A stretch of 27,520 bases of DNA from the NCBI GenBank assembly GCA_910585405.1, contig CAJUDO010000034.1, positions 1-27,520 of the forward strand, in the 5' to 3' direction. Positions 21,662 to 27,520 of this stretch are shown here, piece after piece (position 1 is the first letter of the stretch; the number at the start of each line of letters is the position of its first letter). The translations under genes were made by a program, and so were the position numbers. This stretch comes from an uncultured Peptococcaceae bacterium. GTDB taxonomy: Bacteria > Bacillota > Peptococcia > Peptococcales > Peptococcaceae. Below the pieces are notes generated by a model, which was not told where the DNA came from, did not search any database, and saw only the letters and a list, made by a program, of their open reading frames with translations.

Positions 21662-22846
21662 ATGAGAGATTATGAACCAGAGAAAATGAAAAAAATTGCG
21701 TTTGCTGGAATTCGTCGTGTCCGTGAAAAAGCAGAGGCAATGGAGAGAGAAGGAAAGAATGTGGTACATTTTGAGATTGGGCAGCCTGATTTTGTGACGC
21801 CTAAGTATATTCGTGATGCCGCCTGCAAATCCTTGCAGGAAGGGAATACCAGATATACTTCTAATTTCGGCAATTTAGATTTGCGCAAAGCGATTGCAGC
21901 TAAATTGGAAAAGGAAAATAATATTCATGTAAATCCTGCTAATGAAGTAATTGTGACAGTGGGCGGAGAAGAAGCTATGTCTGTTGCCGTACTGTCGCTG
22001 ATTGATGCGGGAGATGAGGTATTGATTTCCGACCCTGGTTATGAGCCTTACGCCAGTATCATCAAGCTGGCTAACGCTGTGCCGGTATATGTTCCGTTAG
22101 AAGAAGAAAATAACTGGAAATTTAATCTGGATGAACTGGAAGCACGCATTACAGAAAAAACAAAAATGTTGATTCTCTGTACGCCGGCCAACCCTACAGG
22201 CACCATGATGAGCCGAGAAAATTTAGAAAAATTGAGTGAAATCTGTATCAAACATGATTTACTTGTTGTTTCTGATGAGGCGTATGAACGGGTGACGTAT
22301 GATGGCAACAAGCATATTTCCATTGCGAGCCTGCCAGGGATGAAAGAAAGAACCATTACCATTCATTCTTTCTCTAAGAGTTATTCCATGTGCGGTTTCC
22401 GGATTGGGTATATCGCAACTGACAAAGAATTGGCCCGTATTTTGATTCGCTGTCATCAGAAAATGGTACTTTGTGCTACCAGTTTTGCGCAAGATGCAGC
22501 TCTAGCAGCATTACAGCAGGAAAGTGATGAGATCGCCCATATGCTGCAAGAATTCGACAAGAGAAGAATGGTAATCTACAATACCTTTAAAGAATTGGAA
22601 ATTCCTTGCAATAAGCCACAGGCAGCCTTTTATGTATTTCCAAATGTAAGTTGCTTGGGCATGGATGGGCAGACCTTTGCAGAACGCTTTTTAGAGGAAT
22701 ACGGAGTTGCGACAGTACCAGGTGTTGAATTTGGTGAATTGGGACGCAATCATATTCGGATTTCCTATGCGACCTCTTTGGAGCAGTGTGAAGAAGGAAT
22801 GCGCCGTCTGAAAGAATTTGTAAAGAAGATTCGTGAAGAAAACTAA
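21662..22846 (+). CDS. PLP-dependent class I/II aminotransferase
   Basis: Fold-type I aminotransferase of 394 residues. Hallmarks: FEIGQPDFVTP (about 38-48), Tyr at SDPGYEPY for the cofactor ring, ANPTG with Asn177, SDEAY with Asp205, the Schiff-base lysine Lys239 in HSFSKSYSM, and FRIGY with the phosphate-binding arginine. It falls with aspartate/aromatic-type enzymes; substrate cannot be assigned from motifs. AAGGAAGGAG precedes the ATG. Placed before a 2-oxoacid:ferredoxin oxidoreductase and a butyrate-type kinase, it most likely removes the amino group from a branched-chain or similar amino acid to give the 2-oxoacid (inference). GdhA upstream could restore the 2-oxoglutarate acceptor. 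Confidence 0.93.
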   Translation: MRDYEPEKMKKIAFAGIRRVREKAEAMEREGKNVVHFEIGQPDFVTPKYIRDAACKSLQEGNTRYTSNFGNLDLRKAIAAKLEKENNIHVNPANEVIVTVGGEEAMSVAVLSLIDAGDEVLISDPGYEPYASIIKLANAVPVYVPLEEENNWKFNLDELEARITEKTKMLILCTPANPTGTMMSRENLEKLSEICIKHDLLVVSDEAYERVTYDGNKHISIASLPGMKERTITIHSFSKSYSMCGFRIGYIATDKELARILIRCHQKMVLCATSFAQDAALAALQQESDEIAHMLQEFDKRRMVIYNTFKELEIPCNKPQAAFYVFPNVSCLGMDGQTFAERFLEEYGVATVPGVEFGELGRNHIRISYATSLEQCEEGMRRLKEFVKKIREEN

Positions 22847-22872
22847 AAATTAAGCGTCATTGTGAAAAAAGT

Positions 22873-22908
22873 ATCCGGCGCTTCAAGTGGCTCATTGCAG
22901 CGCCGGAT
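22873..22908. repeat. GC-rich hairpin between aminotransferase and oxidoreductase genes
   Basis: ATCCGGCGCT (22873-22882) pairs perfectly with AGCGCCGGAT (22899-22908) around a 16-base loop, within a 158-base gap. No T-run follows, so it is not a standard terminator. It may be a transcript-processing or stability element that sets expression of the downstream genes apart, or the relic of a terminator. Confidence 0.6.
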
Positions 22909-23004
22909 TCCATTTGCCGAAATTGCAGAGGACGCGCTTGGGATGCATATCTCAATTAGAAAGAAAATTTTGACTAGGAAAATGAAAAGAAAGAAGGAGA
23001 AGCT

Positions 23005-23220
23005 ATGGGGATTGTAAAAATTGATGCAGAATTGTGCAAATCCTGTGGATTATGCATAAAGGTATGTCCGCAAAAATTATTGCAGTTTAGTGAAGAGCGG
23101 ACGTCAAAGGGATATCATCCGGCTGAACAGCAGAAGCCGGAATTGTGTACAGGATGCGGTTTATGTGCTTTGATGTGTCCTGATTCCGTAATTCAAGTAT
23201 ACAGAGAGGAGAAAAATTGA
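23005..23220 (+). CDS. vorD: 2-oxoacid:ferredoxin oxidoreductase, ferredoxin (delta) subunit
   Basis: 71-residue protein with two [4Fe-4S] motifs, CKSCGLCIKVCP (about 11-22) and CTGCGLCALMCP (about 48-59). It carries electrons from the catalytic subunits to external ferredoxin. AGAAGGAG precedes the ATG. Order delta-alpha-beta-gamma with tight spacing is that of VorDBAC and KorDABC enzymes; vor is favoured by the neighbours, but kor remains possible. Its stop is 2 bases before the alpha subunit ATG. Confidence 0.9.
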   Translation: MGIVKIDAELCKSCGLCIKVCPQKLLQFSEERTSKGYHPAEQQKPELCTGCGLCALMCPDSVIQVYREEKN

Positions 23221-23222
23221 CT

Positions 23223-24284
23223 ATGGCAAAAAAAGAACTTTTATCAGGAAATGTGGCAATGGCAGAGGCAGCGATTCGTGCAGGCTGCAATTTCTTTGCA
23301 AGTTATCCCATTACGCCGCAGACAACCTTATTGGAATATATGTCTACCCGTATGTATGAGGTAGATCGGGAATTTATCCAGGCAGAAAGTGAAATTGGAG
23401 CCATCAACATGGTAATGGGTGCATCTGCAGCAGGTGGTCGCGCTATGACTGCTACTGCAGGGATGGCAGTATCTTTGATGATGGAAACGCTGAGCAATCT
23501 TGTAGCGGGAAAATTTCCCAGTGTGGTAATCAACATTCAGCGTACCGGCGCCGGCGCTGGAGGGATTAAGTCGTCTCAGACAGATTATCATTATGCGACA
23601 AAAAGCATGGGACATGGCGGATTGCATGCATATGTGCTTTCTCCTGGTGATGTGCAGGAAGCTGCAGACTTGGTTTATGACGCATTTGCTTTTGCAGAGA
23701 AATATAGCTGCCTGGTATATATTCTGACTGATGCAATGGTTGCGCAGGTTATGGAGCCGGTTGAGTTGCCGCCGATGCTGGAAGGGCTTCAGGTGAGAGA
23801 GGGTGCGGCACAGGGAAATACAACCGGTGTTGCTAAACGGATTAACACGATTAACAGAATGGATTTACGCAATCTGCAGGGCTATCGCGAATTTGAAGCG
23901 ATGTATGAGACTTGGAAAGAAAAAGAGGTGCGGTATGAGGAATACTGCATGGAAGATGCTGAGGTTGTGTTAGTTGCCTGCGGGATGAGTGCAAGAATTG
24001 CCCGGGGTGCCATTGATAATTTGCGCAGCGAAGGGATAAAGGTAGGTTTATTCCGTCCTATTACGCTGTATCCATTCCCAACAGCACAGATTCGCAATTT
24101 TGCTGAACGGGGTGTAAAGGCAGTGCTTACGGCAGAAGTGGCAATTCCCATGCAGATGGTTGACGATGTGGATGCGGCACTTATGGGAAAATTACCTTCT
24201 CACCGATTGGATTGCTGCTGGACCAATGTGTTTACAACGGAAGATATCGAAGCAAAATTGAGAGAAATTGCAAAGGAGGTATAA
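23223..24284 (+). CDS. vorB: 2-oxoacid:ferredoxin oxidoreductase alpha subunit
   Basis: Subunit of 353 residues with the pyruvate/2-oxoacid oxidoreductase alpha fold. The N-terminal domain has the family landmarks GCNFFASYPITPQTTLLEY, the catalytic-type glutamate in QAESEIGAINMVMGASAAG, and the QRTGAGAGGIKSSQTDYHYA loop. The C-terminal domain II begins near residue 235 (EVVLVACGMSARIARGAID, GLFRPITLYPFP). It helps bind TPP and CoA and converts 2-oxoacid plus CoA to acyl-CoA and CO2 with reduction of ferredoxin. The ATG at 23223 is chosen; a TTG at 23217, overlapping the vorD stop, has better spacing from GAGGAG and would add two residues. Substrate, branched-chain 2-oxoacid rather than 2-oxoglutarate, is inferred from neighbours only. 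Confidence 0.9.
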   Translation: MAKKELLSGNVAMAEAAIRAGCNFFASYPITPQTTLLEYMSTRMYEVDREFIQAESEIGAINMVMGASAAGGRAMTATAGMAVSLMMETLSNLVAGKFPSVVINIQRTGAGAGGIKSSQTDYHYATKSMGHGGLHAYVLSPGDVQEAADLVYDAFAFAEKYSCLVYILTDAMVAQVMEPVELPPMLEGLQVREGAAQGNTTGVAKRINTINRMDLRNLQGYREFEAMYETWKEKEVRYEEYCMEDAEVVLVACGMSARIARGAIDNLRSEGIKVGLFRPITLYPFPTAQIRNFAERGVKAVLTAEVAIPMQMVDDVDAALMGKLPSHRLDCCWTNVFTTEDIEAKLREIAKEV

Positions 24285-24285
24285 T

Positions 24286-25029
24286 ATGAAAGCCGTATAT
24301 GAAAAAAATCCATTGTTAGTAGGAGAAAATAAATTTTGTCCAGGTTGCGGCCATTCATTGTTGAATAAAATTATCGCTGACGTTCTGGTGGAAAATGGAT
24401 GGGCTGATAAAACAATTACAGCATTATGCATTGGCTGTGCTTTGAATGTTACCCATTATGTAAATTGGGATTTAGTGCAAAGTCCTCATGGGCGTGCGGC
24501 TGCTGTCGCTACAGGAATTAAACATATGCAGAAGGATAAATTGGTATATTCTTATCAGGGTGACGGAGACGCGGCAGGGATTGGCTTAGCAGAAACATTC
24601 CATGCTGCCAGCCGTGGGGAAGCTTTTACGCAGATTATGGTGAATAATCAGATTTATGGGATGACCGGTGGACAGTCCTCCTGCACGACCTTGATTGGTC
24701 AACGTACCACCACATCGGGACCTGCAGGAAGAGATCCCTTAAAAACCGGCTATCCTACAAAGTTGGCTGAAATCATTGCGATGGTGGATGCTGCAGGGTA
24801 TGTGGCCAGAGTGTCTCTGCATGATCCAGTTCATATCAGACAGACGAAAAAGGTTTTAGAAAAAGCATTCCGTTTGCAGTTAGAAGAAAATAAATATTCT
24901 TTTATTGAAGTATTAGCAATGTGTCCAACGAATTTCCATGTAGAGCCTTGGGATGCACCAGACTATATGGTTAAAAATGTACTGCCAGTATTTCCGTTGG
25001 GCGAATTTAAGACACCGGATGGGAGGTAG
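24286..25029 (+). CDS. vorA: 2-oxoacid:ferredoxin oxidoreductase beta subunit (TPP-binding)
   Basis: Subunit of 247 residues that binds thiamine pyrophosphate. CPGCGHSLL near residue 19 carries family cysteines. The TPP/Mg2+ motif is GDGDAAGIGLAET, continued by VNNQIYGMTGGQSS. These are the standard marks of the beta subunit in KOR/VOR-type four-subunit enzymes. GCAAAGGAGGT precedes the ATG at 24286, one base after the alpha stop; a longer in-frame reading from 24268 is rejected. The gamma subunit follows after 6 bases. Dependence on TPP links it to thiC at the end of the cluster. Confidence 0.92.
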   Translation: MKAVYEKNPLLVGENKFCPGCGHSLLNKIIADVLVENGWADKTITALCIGCALNVTHYVNWDLVQSPHGRAAAVATGIKHMQKDKLVYSYQGDGDAAGIGLAETFHAASRGEAFTQIMVNNQIYGMTGGQSSCTTLIGQRTTTSGPAGRDPLKTGYPTKLAEIIAMVDAAGYVARVSLHDPVHIRQTKKVLEKAFRLQLEENKYSFIEVLAMCPTNFHVEPWDAPDYMVKNVLPVFPLGEFKTPDGR

Positions 25030-25035
25030 TTTGTA

Positions 25036-25593
25036 GTGGAAAAAAGTATTTTATTTGCAGGTTTTGGCGGTCAGGGTGTTCAGACTTTAGGAAAGCTGCT
25101 GGCATACGCGGCCAATGAAGAAGAAAAATATGTTACGTTTTCTCCTGCTTATGGTGGGGAAATGCGTGGAGGCACTTCAAACTGTACTGTAATTGTAAGT
25201 GATAGACAGATTGGGTCTCCGACGCGGGAAAGGTTAGATATGGTTGTAGCGATGAACATAGAGTCTTTTCGACGCTTTGAACCACAGGTAAAACCTGGTG
25301 GACTGTTGATTTGCAATGACTCTTTAATTCCGCTGAAAACGGAGCGGGAGGATATCACGCAGGTGAATATTCCTGCAAACGAATTGGCTTTAGAAGCAGG
25401 GTCCGATAAAACGCTGAATGTCATTATGCTGGGGTTTATTGCAGCCCATTATGATTTGGTAAGCAAAGAGGCAGCAGAAAAGATTGTAGAGGAAAAGCTG
25501 GGGAAGAAAGAGAAATTCCGTGCGATGAATCAAAAGGCATTTATCTTAGGTGCAAATTATGATGCAGGTACAGCTGATTTAGGAAATAAATAA
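25036..25593 (+). CDS. vorC: 2-oxoacid:ferredoxin oxidoreductase gamma subunit
   Basis: Subunit of 185 residues with the gamma fold marks: FAGFGGQGVQTLGKLLAYAA at the start, SPAYGGEMRGGTSNCTVIVSD, and VAMNIESFRRFEPQVKPGG. It completes the heterotetramer and contributes to CoA binding. The GTG at 25036 is preceded by GGGAGG. The kinase gene starts 13 bases after its stop. Together with the three preceding genes it encodes a whole enzyme. Confidence 0.92.
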   Translation: MEKSILFAGFGGQGVQTLGKLLAYAANEEEKYVTFSPAYGGEMRGGTSNCTVIVSDRQIGSPTRERLDMVVAMNIESFRRFEPQVKPGGLLICNDSLIPLKTEREDITQVNIPANELALEAGSDKTLNVIMLGFIAAHYDLVSKEAAEKIVEEKLGKKEKFRAMNQKAFILGANYDAGTADLGNK

Positions 25594-25606
25594 GGGGAAG
25601 TTGGCT

Positions 25607-26695
25607 ATGCAGAATAAAAAGAGAAGGCTTTTGGTGTTGAATCTGGGCTCCACATCTTCCCAAATATCAGTATTTGAGAACGAAGATGAAATTGCCAGCA
25701 TATCAATTTCGCATACGCTTGAGGAATTGAATGCCAATCCTGGTATTGACGGACAGTTTAAAATGCGGAAACGAATCATTGAAAAGGTGTTGGCAGAGAA
25801 GAATTTTGTCTTTGAATCCTTTGATGCCATTGCCGTACGGGGAATGGGCGCTCCGGGAAGATACTGCGCCGGCGCTTATCTGGTAGATGATCGTCTGGCA
25901 GAGGACGCCCTTCTGGGGAATCATGTTGGGTTAGCCAGCGCGTCTATTATAGCCAATGACTGGTCAAAGCAATATGGGATTCCTGCGTATCTGTATGATG
26001 TGGTTGCCACAGATGAAATTTGGGATATTGCTCGAATTTCCGGTACCCCTGCCATTGAACGCGTTGGCTCTGTGCATACACTTAATACAAGAGCTGTTGC
26101 CCGTCAAGTGGCCAAAGATCACGGAAAAAAATATGAAGATATGACGCTAGTTTTATGTCATTTGGGCGGTGGAATCAGTACCAGTTTACATCAAAATGGC
26201 AGAATTGTAGATGGATTTGCGACGGATGAAGGCACCTTCACACCGGATCGCTCTGGAAGATTGCCTTTGAAAAAGCTTGTAAAACTGTGCATGAGCGGCG
26301 ACTACGACAAAAAAGAAATCAATGCAATGCTGACAGGAAAGGCAGGCTTAATCGGTTATCTGGGAACCAATGACTGCAGAGAAATAGAAGCACGTATCCA
26401 GCAAGGCGATAAGAACGCTGAGCTAGTATACCATGCGATGGCTTATCAGATTGCCAAGGATATCGGCTCTCTGGTGGCTGTAGCAAAAGGAAACGTGGAC
26501 GCCATCGTGCTGACAGGCGGAATTGCGTTTTCAAAATTATTTACAGGATGGATTAAGGAATATGTCTCATTTTTAGCGCCAATCCTTTTATATCCCGGCA
26601 GCATGGAAATGGAAGCCCTGGCCCAAGGCGTTATTCGGGTGTTGGATGGTGAAGAGGAAGCAAAAAGATATCTTCCGGGCGAAACAGTGTTATAG
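25607..26695 (+). CDS. buk: Butyrate kinase / branched-chain fatty acid kinase
   Basis: ASKHA-fold acyl phosphate kinase of 362 residues, the usual size for butyrate kinases. It begins LLVLNLGSTSSQISVFENED, the phosphate 1 motif, and has GAPGRYCAGAYLVDDRL, RVGSVHTLNTRAVAR, CHLGGGISTSLHQNG (phosphate 2 motif), DGFATDEGTFTPDRSGRLP and VLTGGIAFS (adenosine motif). It makes ATP from acyl phosphate, most plausibly isobutyryl, isovaleryl or butyryl phosphate. AGGGGAAG precedes the ATG at 25607; a TTG six bases earlier is less likely. Unusually, the partner gene is pduL and not ptb: the next gene lies 21 bases on. Confidence 0.93.
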   Translation: MQNKKRRLLVLNLGSTSSQISVFENEDEIASISISHTLEELNANPGIDGQFKMRKRIIEKVLAEKNFVFESFDAIAVRGMGAPGRYCAGAYLVDDRLAEDALLGNHVGLASASIIANDWSKQYGIPAYLYDVVATDEIWDIARISGTPAIERVGSVHTLNTRAVARQVAKDHGKKYEDMTLVLCHLGGGISTSLHQNGRIVDGFATDEGTFTPDRSGRLPLKKLVKLCMSGDYDKKEINAMLTGKAGLIGYLGTNDCREIEARIQQGDKNAELVYHAMAYQIAKDIGSLVAVAKGNVDAIVLTGGIAFSKLFTGWIKEYVSFLAPILLYPGSMEMEALAQGVIRVLDGEEEAKRYLPGETVL

Positions 26696-26716
26696 TTGTA
26701 TAGGAGGCAATAATCT

Positions 26717-27301
26717 ATGAAGGGTGAGGTTAGAATTGATATTTCGGCGCGCCATGTTCATCTGAACAAGGAAAGTGTTGATATATTGTTTGGAAAAGAT
26801 TATGTTCTCACAGAAAAGAAAAAAATTGCAGTGGGTGCATTGGCCAATGAACGGTTGACGTTGGTTGGGCCCAAAAAGGAAATCAGCAATGTAGGTATCT
26901 TGCTGCCTTTACGGAAAGAAACGCAGGTAGAAATTTCGATGACAGACAGCTATGCATTAGGGGTTGCCGCGCCGGTTCGTTTGTCCGGCGATGTGGCCAA
27001 CAGTGCTGGAATCGTTTTGGTGGGACCAGCAGGCAGATTGGAACTCAAAGAAGGTGTCATTGTTGCAAAACGGCATTTACATATCGGTCCTGGTCTGGCT
27101 GCGAAATATGGGCTTACCGATGCGGATTCTGTGAAAATCCGCGTTGAATCGCAGGAGCGAAGTGTAGTATATGAAGATGTCTGCGTGCGAATTTGCAAAC
27201 CTGGAAAGAACGAAGAAATACCCAGCGTGCATCTGGATACCGATGAGGGCAATGCCGCTGGCATCAAGGGCAGTGCAGAAGGCATCATGATCATTGAATG
27301 A
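26717..27301 (+). CDS. pduL: PduL-type phosphate acyltransferase
   Basis: Zinc-type phosphotransacylase of 194 residues. It interconverts acyl-CoA plus phosphate with acyl phosphate plus CoA. Metal-binding histidines are visible: His13 and His15 in SARHVHL, His120 and His122 in AKRHLHIG, and His172 with Glu177 in VHLDTDEGNAA. It begins straight at the catalytic domain, without the short amphipathic N-terminal helix that targets PduL to microcompartments. No shell-protein gene is in the window. It is therefore most likely cytosolic and paired with the adjacent kinase. TAGGAGG precedes the ATG. Confidence 0.93.
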   Translation: MKGEVRIDISARHVHLNKESVDILFGKDYVLTEKKKIAVGALANERLTLVGPKKEISNVGILLPLRKETQVEISMTDSYALGVAAPVRLSGDVANSAGIVLVGPAGRLELKEGVIVAKRHLHIGPGLAAKYGLTDADSVKIRVESQERSVVYEDVCVRICKPGKNEEIPSVHLDTDEGNAAGIKGSAEGIMIIE

Positions 27302-27332
27302 GGAAATTGGCCGAAAGCTTTTTCCGCGATTC

Positions 27333-27419
27333 ATGGCGAATGGGCTGGCTGTGTTGGAACTGCTGGTAACTAACGTGGTCAAGCAAAAGTTGCTGCGGTT
27401 AGAAAAAACGTATTGGTAA
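27333..27419 (+). CDS. Possible 28-residue frame between pduL and thiC
   Basis: ATG frame beginning MANGLAVLELLVTNVVKQKL, basic at the end, in the 137-base gap before thiC. No good ribosome binding site. It may be chance, a leader peptide, or the tail of a lost gene. No family recognised. Confidence 0.15.
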   Translation: MANGLAVLELLVTNVVKQKLLRLEKTYW

Positions 27420-27438
27420 AATTGGGAGGGAAAATACC

Positions 27439-27520
27439 GTGACTTATACGACACAAATGGATGCCGCCCGCAAAGGCATCATAACTTCAGAAATGGAAAT
27501 TGTGGCAGCAAAAGAGGATA
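27439..27520 (+). CDS. thiC: Phosphomethylpyrimidine synthase ThiC (5' end only)
   Basis: The last 82 bases open a frame beginning MTYTTQMDAARKGIITSEME, the well-known start of the radical-SAM enzyme ThiC, which makes the pyrimidine part of thiamine. The GTG at 27439 is preceded by GGGAGGG. The gene runs off the window, so the iron-sulfur site near the C-terminus cannot be checked. It lies 137 bases after pduL in the same direction. I find no TPP-riboswitch core (CTGAGA and its partner) in that gap. Confidence 0.85.
   Translation, partial: MTYTTQMDAARKGIITSEMEIVAAKED

Noticed and set aside
26717..27301. Bacterial microcompartment locus
   Set aside because: PduL is present, but no shell-protein genes appear in the window and PduL lacks an encapsulation helix.
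27302..27438. TPP riboswitch before thiC
   Set aside because: The gap lacks the CTGAGA core and its pairing partners; only a ribosome binding site and a short frame are visible.
1..27520. CRISPR arrays, tRNA or rRNA genes
   Set aside because: No regularly spaced direct repeats and no tRNA or rRNA-like sequence noticed on either strand by eye.

Overview
The window looks like the chromosome of an anaerobic, amino-acid-fermenting Bacillota. Three things point there: CotJ spore-coat genes, ferredoxin-linked 2-oxoacid oxidation with butyrate-kinase chemistry, and a glutamate dehydrogenase very close to the NAD-dependent enzyme of Clostridium symbiosum. Ribosome binding sites are strong and low-GC Gram-positive in style, and several promoters match sigma-A well. 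I cannot decide from sequence alone between Clostridia and a spore-forming (or formerly spore-forming) Negativicute. The host-like flanks are metabolic; the middle is a mosaic of mobile DNA and defence genes.

Layout. (1) 151-2400: two membrane-protein genes (a TM2-domain protein and a DUF2628-like protein) ending at a bidirectional terminator. (2) About 2402-14190: an accessory island. It holds a small excisionase-like HTH gene, a structured non-coding stretch with two tiny hydrophobic peptides, a small serine resolvase, an unrecognised 549-residue protein on the opposite strand, a 133-nt double inverted repeat in front of a D5-type SF3 helicase, a tyrosine integrase, a large serine recombinase, an AAA ATPase/DUF4143 protein, and a Septu defence locus. 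In that locus ptuA is intact but ptuB is wrecked. (3) 14200-16410: remains of a cotJABC operon in which cotJC is cut short, an EamA/DMT exporter and a small unknown gene. (4) 16486-19170: trmB, gdhA with its own terminator, and a 26-codon stump of a LysE/ArgO exporter. (5) 19178-27520: a YheO-like regulator diverging from a long co-directional cluster of NhaC-type antiporter, aminotransferase, four-subunit 2-oxoacid:ferredoxin oxidoreductase, butyrate-type kinase, PduL phosphotransacylase and the start of thiC.

The right-hand cluster reads as one pathway (inference). An amino acid, most likely branched-chain, is transaminated to its 2-oxoacid. The TPP-dependent oxidoreductase converts this to acyl-CoA and reduced ferredoxin, PduL makes the acyl phosphate, and the kinase yields a carboxylic acid plus ATP. 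GdhA, 3 kb upstream, would regenerate 2-oxoglutarate as amino acceptor. ThiC at the end would feed synthesis of the TPP that the oxidoreductase needs. PduL standing where phosphotransbutyrylase would normally pair with the kinase, and thiC without a visible TPP riboswitch, are the metabolic points worth following.

In the island the most notable items are the decayed PtuB, the long cruciform in front of the helicase, three unrelated recombinase types within about 7 kb, and the orphan 549-residue protein whose 3' end overlaps the resolvase gene.
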